64,000 nucleotides of DNA, from positions 6,381,205 to 6,445,204 of the forward strand of contig NC_087378.1 in NCBI RefSeq assembly GCF_963675165.1. Reading direction: 5' to 3'. Positions 50,113 through 62,929 of this stretch are shown here, piece after piece. The first letter of the stretch is position 1; every line of letters begins with the position of its first letter. Position numbers and translations under genes: made by a program. Below the pieces are notes generated by a model. It ran no database searches. It was not told where the DNA came from and saw nothing but the letters and a program-made list of their open reading frames with translations. Source of the stretch: Halichondria panicea. Taxonomy: Eukaryota > Porifera > Demospongiae > Suberitida > Halichondriidae.

Positions 50113-50486
50113 CTATTGCCTTTTGACCTCTGAGATCAAAAGAATAGTTGGCAATATGATTATGACATATTGCACTGTGGTCAGTCCTGTATAATTATGA
50201 CCGGCAGAAAGTTGACCTTTTGGTGAGTTTCCCACCTCCCAACCCAAACTGTCAAATCATTGCTTTTTAGTGACTTATATTAAATGTCATTCCTACAAAA
50301 GATATAAGGTGTACAAAAAATTATACAAGTAAAGGACATGCAGTCTCTCTACTGTATACGTTTTTAATGATATTATTGCTCTTAAAAAACTTATATACAT
50401 TTTTAATGATATTATATTGCTCTTAAAAAACTTATTTACATGTGCATGAAGTTACTGAAAGGGTTCTGTATACTGATATCATGCAG

Positions 50487-50531
50487 GCTGCAAGCAAGCA
50501 CTCTCATTCAAGTGATTCGACTTCAAAGTAG
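50487..50531 (+). pseudogene. Stray terminal exon of another array unit
   Basis: After ATGCAG the frame reads AASKHSHSSDSTSK and stops at 50529-50531. This parallels the last exon of units 1 and 2 (AASTRSSDSSDST then stop), and following sequence (ATGACTCAGCCCAAATAAAC) also resembles their 3' UTR. It lies inside unit 3, between exons 8 and 16, so it belongs to a different, otherwise lost unit. Confidence 0.65.
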
Positions 50532-52008
50532 TGTTTCGAAGAATTTATGACTCAGCCCAAATAAACTTTTCGTATATATACTAGCTATAATTACGATCAT
50601 TTAAAACCTTATAATTATGCACATTGTATTTGATTTACACACTTTTATTACAATTATATAGTCGATAATTTGACTCGTTCACACAACCTGATCGACAAAA
50701 GAAGCAAAATCAAACTGGAACAGACTGTAGCGTAAAAATATTGTCCTTAAAAACAGCGACGAGAGACAAGAATATGTCAACAAATGCATGATGGAGGTGT
50801 GTGCAGTGTGCATGTGCATGCATGGGAGTCGGAGAGAGGTGTAAACCTGCATAATTATAATACTTATATAGGACTATATTCTTGCAGGATATTCTAATTA
50901 TGCTGCCTATAATTATATTACTCAAATTTACAGTCACTGCATGTACATGAGAGGTGATGATCATATAGAAAGAAAGAAGAACCGAAAGAAGGGTGGCTTG
51001 ACAAGTTGTATAACGTACTGACAGCTAGACATGCAGGTATAGTATATAGTGTTATGATGCCGTTGAGTTGGATAAAATACAATAATCGTATAATGGGACA
51101 AAGATATGAGTTTTGCATGGTATATATATATAAGTTCGTATGTTATACATTCGTTAAACTATACATGTGTTGTGTCAATTGTGTGTAGAGCAATGGCGCT
51201 GTGACGTCGCTTTCATACAGTAGAGGTGCATGTGTTTCACTTTTGCATGCTACATCTGACAGGAAATTTATGTAGCTATAATTTTATACTACGATCAAAG
51301 CCGCTAAAAGAACCATGCAGTCATGGTACGCAAACGCCCTCTACTAATGCACCATATGTACAGTATTTAACTATGGTCACAAGGGTATGCAGGAACTAGA
51401 GTGTATATGGTGACCAACAAGGGTCAAACGTTTCACTCAGATGAAGATGGTTACATCATAACAATTAATTCCAGAGCTAGATATAGGGGGCAGTGAAAGA
51501 AGACACTAAGATTACACTCCACCATGGTGTAGCACCCCACAGTCCGTATGGACCCTTTGAATTTGATGAAGGACTTCAACCAGTGTCACCCATTATCCTA
51601 CTATGTCCTGAACCAGCTAACACGATATTTCTCAAGCCAATAGAAGTCACTTTGCCTCACTTCATAGCGTGTGAAACTCTAGAAGATTGCAATAAAAGAC
51701 TGTCATTTTCAAAAGCAAGACATGATAATTTTCGAGTTGATAACAGCTGCAAAATTTACCAGTTCGAGACGGTAACAGATGGGAATGTTGTTCATACAGG
51801 AGGAGACAATACGATATGATGCTGCAACATTGTACACACAACACTGTTGCTTCCTCTGTATTCAAGAAGAAGTCTTTGAAGATGACACTATATAGAAACG
51901 CTTGTTTCTCACTTCATCAAATAATAGTTCCCTGGTATCGAAATGGGTACAACTACAAAGTTTACTACTGCCTCTCCTACCAACTGGAGACTTGTAACAA
52001 GGTACATG

Positions 52009-52718
52009 TTTTTTTTTTTTTATTTTTTTTTTTATAATAATTCAGCATATATAGCATAGGATAACACAATTAGCTAGTATAGCTAGATGTAAAGTGCATC
52101 CTAAACAGAAAATATTTAAATACACTGACAGTAACAATATCTTCTATATTGTACTTACTAACAAGTTTATTCCATAAAGTTACAGCGTGTGGGAAGAATG
52201 AGTATTGGTACATTGATGTTCGAGATCTAATTGGTACCAGGGAGAGACCATTAACTGAGCGGCTATTGTAGACAATCTCTCTTCTTTCAACCGGTGGGTT
52301 GGGAAAGTCTATCATGTCATGAAAAATTTTGTACAAGTGGCACATTTTTGCAACTACTCTTCTTGTCTCCAGACTTGTAAGGCCAGATGCTGACAGCAGT
52401 TCTTCCTGCTTTAGATCCCACTGACCCAGACACACTCTCATGGCAAATCTCTGTACTTTTTCCAGGTTTTCTATATCACTTTTATAGTGGGGACTCCATA
52501 CTTCTGAAGCATATTCCATATGTGGCCTCACAAAGCTTTTATATAGTTTTAAGAGAGTGGATGGAGATGCATTGGTTGAGAACCTTCGATAAAGTAGACC
52601 AATTAGTTTTCTTGTTTTGTTACAAATGGTAGTAATATGAGGGTGCCAGGAGAGATCATCAGATAATGTGAGACCCAGATATTTGTAATTTGGAACTTGT
52701 TGCAGCAAGTTTTAAATA
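52009..52718 (-). mobile_element. 5'-truncated non-LTR retrotransposon (RT C-terminal part)
   Basis: A minus-strand ORF at 52708-52070 codes for the thumb/C-terminal region of a Jockey/CR1-like reverse transcriptase: YKYLGLTLSDDLSWHPHI, LYKSFVRPHMEYASEVWSP and SFFPHAVTLWNKL. The plus-strand T-run at 52009-52033 is the poly(A) tail. Both flanks match the intron after the ZU5 exon in units 1 and 2, so it inserted after that unit formed. The catalytic YxDD part is absent. Confidence 0.85.
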
Positions 52719-54070
52719 ATGACTGATACAGGGTGCACATGTAAATTATGTATAATTATGGACAGCTTAGAAATATGTATATATACATGTAGCAGCTTTT
52801 TAATGATTTATATAGCATAATACTTTTTTCACAGACAGTTTATGAGCAGTTCCCAAACAAGAACTACATCAAACGTAGGAAGGCTGTGCTATTCGAAGGG
52901 CATCAAAATGTGTTGAGGATACAATTCAGTACTGCAAACTTACCTGGAAATTGGGGTCTTCAGTTAAGCAAACACAAGGAACCAGGTTAGACAAATACAA
53001 TTAGCCGGAAGTACACATTTTATGCCTCAAACCTAGTTATATAGGCGGAACTCAACCCTAGACGCTCACGTAGGTGAGCGTCCAAGGTTGAGCTTTGCCC
53101 ATGCAACACTATAGCCCCAAACCTTGATTTTATGGACTGGCTTTTGCTATAGCTATCACTTACAGATTACAGAAGGAGAACTTTGTTTCTGGGGCGATCC
53201 TATTAAGAGAGATATTAAAGAGCTCTGCAGAATAGGGGTTTATCCACCCAGAATTCCTGTTCGTGTTACTTGTGGGGAGTTTGTGAGAGGAGGGGTGTTT
53301 ACCACAATCTCGTTCTCCGGAATCTGTGGAAGAGTAGAAAGCGTTAGCAGGGATTTCAACCTTGAATTGACCAAGCCTCAACCAGCACGTGAGCTTCCAT
53401 TCAGTTTTTAATGACCTGGTTGTATAGCATGATCATCACCATGCACCCATTGTACTGTAACCTGCAGATTGTTGCCAGGACGATTAATTCATATATACAT
53501 GCCTGCATAATTATACACATTTTAGTTGCTTCTCTCGGACTTGATGAATATGAGATTTTGAAAGACGAGTTACAAGATAAACTTTATGAAAATGCAAATA
53601 GTATCAGCTGTGAACGACTGGCTTTAGCTTTGTATTCAGAATCGTCTATTCAAAAATGCCCATACTTGGCCCAGGACAGCACAACTAGAAAGAAAATTAA
53701 ATCATTTGTTTCAATTGCAAAACCAAATGGGTGTTGTATTTCATTGAGTGAAGATGAAAACTTTCGTGCTAACTATGCGATTCTCACAGAAGCTCTCGAT
53801 ATAGCAGATACTATAGATCTTCACTACACAGAAGTGATAAAGAAAGCATTAGAACTATCAAAATCCAGAAAAGGTATGTGCCATTAGTGATTTCTGCACG
53901 ATTTCTCTACATGATGTTATGCATCCTATATATACTGCGTGTAGACAAATCTGGAACATTGACAAGACAATCACTGTCTGTTTCAACGCTATCTAAATCA
54001 CCTTACTTTAAATAAAGATACTATAAATATGCAAGCATTCATTCAAGTGATTCAAGTGATTCAACTTAGT

Positions 54071-55170
54071 CATAACTCAGCTCAGTAACGTTTCAGCTAT
54101 AGGTAGTCTAATAGTGAGCTAGAGTACTTATAAATGTATTGTGCAAGTTTACGTTTCATTTTTTAGCATCTCATGCGAGCACATTTTTATACAGTGTCAT
54201 ATAATTATTCTATAGTTGCATCATTATCGTGTTGCATGTGATGAGAAGGGAGAGAATGTAAGGAATGCCAAGTGATCTGTCACGGCAAAAAGAGCAGAAT
54301 CTGCTAAGGGGATGCTGCTACATGCAGTATAATCATAATTATAGACTATAATTATATATATATATATACATTCATGCATGCATTTAATTAATAATGCCAA
54401 ATCGAGTAATCATGGGCTATGCACTATACAGTGGAACCTCCCATAACGGACCCTTCTACTAGAGGACAACCTCTCTGACACTAGCCGCTATGGCACAGAC
54501 TGAAATCACTATCAGTTATTCTTATTCTAAGCCTACACAGAAGCATCAATTATACAGTTATTATACAGTTATATTAAAGTGGTAAAATTATGCAATAATT
54601 ATATTAAATAATTATACTGAATATAGTATAGAACTCTGTATAGTTATACGTGCACGCAATGTATAACATCAATATATATAGGACCCTGCACAGAAGTGGA
54701 CTTAAACCTATAGTGAACTTCGAACTAATAATTATAGCCTATATGGACCTACATATTAGTCTAATAACTATTATTTGCTTTTTTTCTACTACTAAACTGA
54801 ACAGTAAGGTATGTGTGTATAAAAAAGTAGCCTCGACTCCAGCCCCTTTCAACCTTTCCCGGCTCTTCCTGAAATGGAGGCCCAAATTTAAGCCTTGTTG
54901 CGGCTATGTCTCGAGGCATAATTAATTGCAGCCGCACGATAATAATTATATTCATTAGTACTAATTAAAGTTGGGTATCAGATATGGTGTGGTGCCGTGA
55001 CACAAAGAATAGTACAACAAGACTTATGCGAACGGTAAGCTTAGACAAGTCCTATATTTTATATAAACTAGATCTAGATCTACCATATACCACTAGCACT
55101 ATACTACCAGCTCTCTCTGCATGCATGCATGTGTGATACAGTCTGAATTTGCTGCCCAATTTCTCAAGAC
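54071..55170. other. Intergenic, AT-rich, between units 3 and 4
   Basis: No gene is seen. At 54429 CAGTGGAACCTCCCATAACG preceded by TA resembles the end of a pogo/Tigger-type element. A run of TA repeats lies near 54355-54370. The last part is the promoter region of unit 4. Confidence 0.6.
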
Positions 55171-58100
55171 ATGGCTACTAAGAAAACGAGAGGCTCTCAG
55201 TCTTTCCCCAGATACGCCACTAAAGGGCTGAAAGAGGGCATTCTGCACAAGCGACAAAGAGGACGAAAGACTAATGATCTGAGTGGACTGAAATTTCAAT
55301 CAAGATACTGCGTTCTCAATTTGAATCTGTTGTCATATTACAAAAGCAAAAGCAAAAAGGTAGAACTATAGCATCAGATCCTACTAAAGAGGTACTAATG
55401 TATTACTTTTCAAATAATGAAACCAATGCCACCGGTTCAGTAACCGCAGCATATACTAGTTGTAAATAGCAAGCTATCATAGTTATTTAACATACTGGTT
55501 CACTAGGTGATTTCCAGTGAATATGAGGCATATTTTACTTCCAGGGAATAATGATGGCTCATATTTTACTTCCTACAGGCACTACCGTCTTATAATTACA
55601 GCACCAGTTTTCACAAAATAATTTTATTTTACTCCAATTGAGCGCCAAGTAAATTCTGGAATTATTTTTTGCTGGTGTATAGGTAATTACTATAACACGG
55701 CCTTTAATCGAGGCTCTATACATACAACTAGTGATCTATGATAGCCTCGTGGAAACAGCTACTTTAGTACTCTACGTTCTATTGCTAAGCGCCAAACTAG
55801 AATTCTTATTCTACTTGATTCGTGCCACTGTAATTAGTGGCGCTATAATTTTAGAAGAAGATGGTTTTCAAGATTTGAATCATATTGAAAATTTGTAAAA
55901 GTAAAAGTAACAGCAATACATACAGTACAGACTGTGTATAGACTTTGTTTTGTACTGGAACTATAGCTAGGCCTAGCAGTCCTAACTAAGCTAGCTACTT
56001 ATTACATGTTCATGAGGGCAGTCAAATTCTTGTTCTGGTCAAGGCTGCACATGTGGCTCGAGCTCAGAGGTAGAGGGAGTACAAGTAGTATTATTGAACA
56101 TTGACGGCGTGACAGCAGTGCAAAACGGCAGCTGCTGATATTGGTGGGCAGGTCTGGTCAAATGTTATGACTTCCAGCAGAAAAACCCAGCTTGGGAAGT
56201 AGCTATAGCTCTCATATCAGTAACCTGACACTGTAACTTGAGTCCAACTGCATATTCTAAGGCAAGTTTGACTGTCTTCATTAACGTTCAAATGACGTTT
56301 TGCAAATCAGGTTGCCTAGTAATTACGATAATTACTAGTCAACCATAACATATTTGATACTGATTCTGCAGGATTTTGGCCACAGACCCAGCGGATCGTA
56401 TCATACTTCCAAGATCAAAATAGTGGAAACTGTACCTGATTTGACTTTTCGAAGACCGCACTGTTTCCAGGTGATTAATCCTATGTAACTACCGTATAGC
56501 GGGTAATTTTCGGGGAACAAAATATTCGTGGTTCAGCAATATTGAGACATTTCGTGGGTAATATTTTTGTGGTTGGAGCTAGCACTGGTAAGCAAGGTCG
56601 TTTCATTCGTGGGTAAAATATCGTCTTTAACCACGAAAATCATGAATATATTGCCCCACGAAAATTACCCTCTATACGGTAATTGCATTGTAGGAATGAC
56701 TTAATTATGTGTGCATGCGGTCATGCACGATTGCAAATTGATAACTTTTTTGACAGATAGGAAACGAGAAAGAAGTGATGTACTTCAGTGCAAGCTCTAA
56801 AAGAGATAGAGATGCTTGGATAGAAACTTTCAGAATTGGTAATAAAAATAACTCTATGTATAAACATAATTGTTGTTATGTCTTAATTATACAGCTGCCT
56901 TTGGACTGGGAAAGAACCAACCATTGCTGGTCTGTCATATGGGAGCTTATGGTCAAACTGGGAAAAACCAATGGAGTTGTTGCAACAAGGAGGGAAGAGA
57001 AGCTAAAGGATGTTGGGACAGCAATCCCCCTTCTGTTGACCAGAAAATGCCAGTTAAAAGAATTACATCTCCTTCTAGGGAAGATAGTTTACAGAGCATG
57101 TCTGTCCCTTTGTCTTCGCCCTACCTGTCTACTTCCCCTCAGAAGTGAGAAATTATTATTGTATGCCATTCTTGAATATAGATGCTCAATATAAAATATT
57201 TTGCTGCAACCCTTACAGTCAATATAGTGACAGTGACTCTGAGGATGACGACGAGGAAGAACAGCCTGCAACTTGTCCCGAGGAAACCTGGAATTCGAAT
57301 CAGAGCAGGCAGAGTATTGGTACGTTTCAAACTCAGAGAACTTTTATTGTATGTGGTTTACATGCATAGACAGTGGAAAGGGAGGCAGTACAAGTACACT
57401 TAATACAGTCGCTTCATCATCACCAGGTATAAAGACACTAATTCATATATTATGCTATAGACGTGTGCATGTGCCTACAGCTCCCAGTCGACAGAAGAAA
57501 GCATGGGATAAAGCACTTGTAAGCCATGCATGCGTGTTTACGTGTATATACCACAAACATGCATAATACAATGTACATTGTGTTTTTGCAGGGATCAGCC
57601 ACTATCGTGGAAGAAGACCCTTCACATGTGAGTACTCACTATTCTTATCATGCATTATTCAGTCATATAACACACATGCAGGCTCATTCTTTGACTGACA
57701 AAGTAATTCCGTTTGTCTACACGCACAAGACGACCCTACAGCCAGAGGAAGACTCCTCATACGCCACCACTGTACTATACAGAGGGGTAGATTCTGTGAT
57801 TGAAGCTACAAGTACTGGAAAGGTAAGCTGATCTGCTATATAACATGTAGTCAATTTGGTTACGATTGTAGGTATCTACATCAACTGTTAATACTGGCGG
57901 GTCACAAAAGCAAACCATTTTTGCTGGGAAAGGTGAAATTGCTGTTTCAGTTAGCATCTGGAGAAATCACATTGCTTTCGGATCTGAAGCCATTTATTTG
58001 GGGAACATCGACAGCACTGGAGTGAAGATATTGGGATCACTTAGTGTTCATAATGAGGTACTGCAACTTAAGTTATGGTATGTGTCTATTTCATTTACTT

Positions 58101-61100
58101 TTATTTTTGGAAGGTCTCACCTCAACTAGTGGCCTTCTGTCCTGATCGGTCCTTTTTCTCTGCTAGTAAGGGAGGACACCATGTGAGCATGTGGAGCAAA
58201 CGTGAAGACGGTTCACATGTGGAAGCCACAGAAAAACCAAACTGTACTCTCAAAGTCGCTGAGGATGATGATCAAATATTCAGGTATTATGGTAATAATT
58301 ATGTTTGCCATAATGTTATGAATACTTTTGCAGCTTAACTGTGAGCCCAAAGAGGTCGTGGTTAGCCATTGGTGTCACATCTTCCAACAGTGACTTTGTG
58401 TACATCTACCGTTTCAAGGATAGGTTCGTTTTCCACGGTAGGACAGAGATTGGTCAAGAATCTGGTGTGTGTCTTGCATTCACACACGACGGAGAGTAAG
58501 TTGTCTAATAATTAATCTGATTAACAAAAGCATTTTCCAATAGGTACTTGTTTGTGGGTAGTGACCTAAGGATTCAGTGTTTTAATGTAAGTGATGATCA
58601 AGCCACTAGCAGATTGGCTGACAGTGTGTTCAATCACACATTCAAGCAAGGTGACTAGTATTTCTGCCTGCATTGTTGATCATTAAAACTGTGATATACT
58701 TGTGTCATTAGATAGTTCTATCAAAAGTCTTGCCTGTTCCCCTGTTCGTCACCACCTTGCTGTTGGCTTAAGCACCGGGGAGGTCAAAGTTTTTACTGGA
58801 CACCCAAGGTTCTTGAATCATATGCCGAGTACTATGACTATTCAAGATTCAAAGGTATAATTATTGTTATTATAATAGTACTAAACTACTACTGTTGTAT
58901 TTATTGTTACTAGACACAAAGTAGCGGAGCAGTGACATCACTTTCATATAGTAGGGACGGTATGAAGACAGCTGTTGCATTCGACAAGGGGACAGTGCAA
59001 ATTTGGAAAGGTACAACTTGTGTTGTTATTAAATGGATGATAATTGCATAGTAAACGCATGATTAGCGGTAACTTTGGGGTGGGAGGTAGCCATGAATAC
59101 TGGGGTATGCATGTGCAGCATTTATCTGTTATTATTGCTTTGAATGCACTTACGTTTACTGTAAACATGCATGCTAGGTTCGAGGCCACCAGAAGAACCA
59201 AAGTTGATAAAACACAGTGTCACAGTGACAAGTAAAAGCCAGACTGTTGATGAGGATGGTTACAGCATTTTTATCCCAGAGGGGGCAGTGAAAGAAGGCA
59301 CTAAGATTACACTCCACCATGGTGTAGCACCTCACAGTCCGTATGGACCCTTTGATTTTGATGAAGGAGCTCAACCCGTGTCACCCATTATCCTACTATG
59401 TCCTGAGCCAGCTAACACGGTATTTCTCAAGCCAATAGAAGTCACTTTGCCTCACTTCATAGCGTGTGAAACGCAAGAAGATTGCAATAAACTGTCCTTT
59501 TCAAAAGCACGACACGACAATTTTCGAGTTGATAACAGCAGAAAAATTTACAAATTTGAGAAGGTAACTGATGGGAAAATGGTTCATCTTTGCCAGTATG
59601 ATCGGAAAAGCAAGATTCCACAAGGTGCAGCTACACTGTACACACAGCACTGCTGCTACATATGTATTCAAGAAAACATCTCAGAGGAGGAAACCAACAG
59701 CAAGAAAGTTTTTTCGCTAGCACAAATAGTTCCCAAACATCGAGACTATTCGAAGGAGAGTCGAGTTTACTACTGTCTCTCATACCATCTCAAGACTTGC
59801 CTCAAGGTAACTATAGTTGCTATATGGGGTTGAGCTTCCATAGCTTTTGGCTGCATGCATGTGCCTAGTCAGTAAACAGATTACCGTTGTACATAGACTG
59901 ACTCCCATTTATTACATTTAGAGTTACGAATGTCAGATGGTATACTGTCTACCTTTTTACAGTCACAAACTTTATGTAAATTAATGTGATTCTTTTATTC
60001 TAGGTACTTGAAGAACAATTCCCTGATGACTTGTATATAAAGAGTATGAAGACGGTATCATTTGAAGATGTGGGAGCCTCACAGAAAAGGGTGTTAAAAA
60101 TACAACTTCATTCGGAAAGCGGGTTAAGCCTACCTGGTGGTTGGGCTCTTCAAATGATAAATGGTGGTCAGGTTTGTGAAGCATAACCCCTTCATGTTAA
60201 ATGTCATGACTGTGTGCTGTGTATATTATAGATTGCAGAGCAAAATCTGTGCTTCTGGGATGATGAGATTCGAAGCAATATCGAAGAGTTGTGCCAAACT
60301 AAAGAATATCCACCCAAGATTCCCCTTCACGTTGTACCAGGCCAAGACCTTGTGACAGAAGGAGTCTCTACTATGGTTTCTTTCACTGGTGTTCGGATGT
60401 ATCAAAGTGAGGACACTAACGTCAAATTCATGCTGGAATTGACCTTGCGTCAGATGCCGCCACGTAATTGTAAGTTCTATACGTATAATTATATTAGGCA
60501 GTTGGGTGTACCAGTTGTTTTGAGGATGGTTTAAAATAATTATACACAACCATGCAAGTGTGCACATGCAGCACAGTGATGCCTAATCTATTGTATATAT
60601 ACATGTATGTTCTTTTTTCGTAGCCGTATCTTCTGGAAGACGTCTGTCTTCTCTCTCCTCTTCCTATACCTCCCACGAGTCTGCTTCTCCATTAATAACA
60701 ACATCTGTCAAAATCACGCCGGACTCGGTGGAAGATCTAGACCTTCAAGATCAATTTGACGACATTGCTAAGACTGTAGACTGCAAGAGACTAGCTTCGG
60801 CTTTGTTTACTGAATCCTCACCAAAAAAATGCCCATACCTGAGCGATGATTCGAAGAAAACGATCAGATCATTTCTCACAAGATCAAGGACAAAGTGCGA
60901 TACTCCAGATGAAAAATTCTGGGCAAATTACGACATACTAGTTGATGCTAATGAAATTGCTACTAAACATCCACAATACATAACAGCCGTGCAAGCTGCC
61001 TTAAATAGGGCAAGGCTAGAACTACAAAAAGGTATAATTGAATAATGTAAAATCGGTTTTGCATGGTTGTTGTCTAAGTCTAGTATTTGCAAGTTTTTTT

Positions 61101-61555
61101 TATCTGCTAGGAGACCAACAAATTATATGCTATGAATTTCACACACCCACAGATGGACTTGGAGTAAACCGATCAAAAAGAGAATCTGTTGGTACAGCTT
61201 CCGTGGTACACAAATTAGCCCCAGATAGTACGCTACATTTATCAAGTGTTTATTATCTGTAGTTGAGCTTCACTGCTGAGGATAATAGTCCACCCGTACA
61301 GGAAGCTAACCTTACACCACCACCAAGTAAGAGAAATATCAAGTCATAACAATGATAATAATGCATTTTCCACCCATTCCCAATTTAAGTGCCGCGAAGC
61401 ACCTTCCCTACAGAATATTCACAGTCTACGCCCAATGATAATCACTCCTCATTTGTAAGTTACAACTGTACATGTTTTGTGTTAAATGATGCCGTACCTG
61501 ACATTTACAGATTTTACCCTTTAAGGAACCACCAATTGCAAACCCCATATTATAA
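55171..61555 (+). CDS. PH-Btk-WD40-ZU5 protein, array unit 4 (diverged paralogue)
   Basis: Twenty-three exons: 55171-55359, 56372-56470, 56757-56838, 56895-57144, 57219-57319, 57370-57426, 57481-57518, 57592-57627, 57682-57822, 57872-58057, 58114-58283, 58334-58495, 58544-58650, 58712-58854, 58914-59010, 59178-59806, 60004-60171, 60232-60469, 60624-61031, 61153-61205, 61263-61326, 61414-61454 and 61511-61555; all phases agree, 1167 residues. PH domain (KEGILHKRQRG, KFQSRYCVLN, RDAWIETF), Btk zinc motif (CHMGAYG...WSCC...AKGC), acidic linker (SDSDSEDDDEEE), WD40-like propeller with a canonical last strand VQIWKG, ZU5 (DGYSIFIPEGAVKEG), UPA-like part, helical domain and a Pro-rich tail. Two unit 2 exons are fused here (exon 12). 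The last four exons are less certain. Confidence 0.82.
56490..56681. mobile_element. MITE with TACCGTATAG ends inside unit 4 intron 2
   Basis: TACCGTATAGCGGGTAATTT at the left and AAATTACCCTCTATACGGTA at the right are inverted repeats. The interior repeats CGTGGGTAA-type and ACCACGAAAAT-type phrases. It is 192 bp, non-coding. Confidence 0.75.
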
Positions 61556-61691
61556 TTTTGAACTGAGATGTTTATGTAGCCTTAACTGCACATAATTATT
61601 TTTTTATTGATGTAAAAGTTTTTTTTATTGCTATAATAATTCACACAAACACAAAAAATCAATCGATACAAAAAAATATGGAAAATAATGG

Positions 61692-62468
61692 CTATACTGG
61701 AATAGTTCTCATTTTGTCTTTGTATCTAAAAACAGCGTCTTTGCTCCAATCCATACCGTCGCTAGTGGGCTTGTGCCATGAGGGGAGGAGAATGTGACGA
61801 AAGAATGATCTGTGTGTATATGTAGGGGGAGGGTGTATATAATAGCATGAAAGTGCAAAGAGCCAGGAGGCTACAAATGTACATAGTAGTGTGAAACTAT
61901 ACAATGCACGTAAATAGAGCACCTAACAGGGTAGGAATCCCCTGGAGTATATTTTACAGTGTACACACACAACAGGGGCAATGCATGCACAAGCAAAAGA
62001 TTCAACAGAAGCCCTAAAACATGCTACATCTGAACACAATGATAAATCACCTTCCTTCCAGCAATCCAAGGAACACGACCCAGTTAGTGACAACGCCGTA
62101 ATAGTAAGGGTTCACAAACACCTGAAAACAATGTGTGTGTGTGTGTGCACAGCATGGTTACCCACATTGGAAAGTAAATTGTGATACTTTCATGTCTCAA
62201 CTGCTAGTTAATTGACATGTACACATGCAAAAATATAGTGATGTGTTCGTGGAACACTGAGCATACCCTTCCTTCCTTCTTCATTTCCCTGGCATCCCTC
62301 TTATTGGTATAGAACTCTATCGTATTGACCCCTATGGATATGAGGAACATGTTCCAGCCCCCCAGAATGGAGAGTGCAACTATAACCCCCAGACACACAA
62401 ACCACTGTAAACACAGCATTGTGGCTTCTCCAGAGGTGCCGCGAGGGTACTCTGATGCCAATATGACA
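61692..62468 (-). CDS. ZDHHC16: ZDHHC16-like palmitoyltransferase, last three exons (partial)
   Basis: Exons 62468-62267, 62121-62051 and 61809-61692, phases 0 and 2, ending at a TAG at 61692-61694. The encoded part has a transmembrane segment (FVCLGVIVALSILGGW), then FLISIGVNTIEFYTNKRD and KEGR, then VFVNPYYYGVVTNW, then SFFRHILLPSWHKP and GMDW. This order (TSIE..., KGRVF.NPYNYG..NW, GR...LLPS...GMSW) is the C-terminal part of ZDHHC16/Aph2. The DHHC zinc domain is not in these exons and must lie upstream, in or beyond the repeat-rich DNA to the right. Converges on unit 4 with 136 bases between stops. Confidence 0.72.
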
Positions 62469-62595
62469 CTGGAACGCTGTATGAGGGGTGGGATTAAATA
62501 CTGCGTTAATTCATAATTAGACTACATTACATCATCTGTAATTGATCTGATTGGCTAAAAACAGTAGATTACATGGAAGCATAGGTAGTTATTCT

Positions 62596-62672
62596 ACAGG
62601 AAATGGGCGCATATTCTACAGGAAGTGGACACATATTCTACAGGAAATGGACGTATATTCTACAGGAAGTGA
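62596..62672 (+). repeat. Four short tandem repeats
   Basis: TATTCTACAGGAAATGG-type units of about 22 bp occur four times, alternating GGAAATGG and GGAAGTGG. Confidence 0.8.
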
Positions 62673-62929
62673 CAAATAATTTGCAGGAAGTTCTCAAAAG
62701 TTGGAATGAAATTTTTAGTGAAAGTGACAAGAAGATGACAAAAACATTATAAAAAACACAGAATGCAATAGTTTTTTCAGTCAATATCCATTCTTTCCAT
62801 GTCCACTGTTGCTTTGTATTGCTTTTTCCAGTTGGGCATGGGCAGGGGGGCCAGGAAGCATCAAAAACACTTTAGTAGTCGCTTGACACTTTCTATTGAG
62901 GTTCTATGGCGCTCCATTTGTTTCATTAT

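Larger units (their letters stand above)
48127..54070 (+). pseudogene. PH-Btk-ZU5 pseudogene, array unit 3
   Basis: Exon 1 starts at 48127 but has a 4-base insertion at about 48228-48231, giving a stop at 48256-48258. Exons 2-8 follow to about 49470 and look intact. Exons 9-15 (most of the propeller) are missing. A short exon 16 resumes at about 51189 and is cut internally. The ZU5 exon has lost its acceptor (AG changed to AC at 51291-51292) and carries indels, including an 8-bp loss near 51798 between CAG repeats. The UPA-like exon and helical-domain exon (53525-53872) are almost unchanged. The terminal exons are partly lost, with a remnant near 54029-54070. Two mobile elements sit inside. 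Confidence 0.8.
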
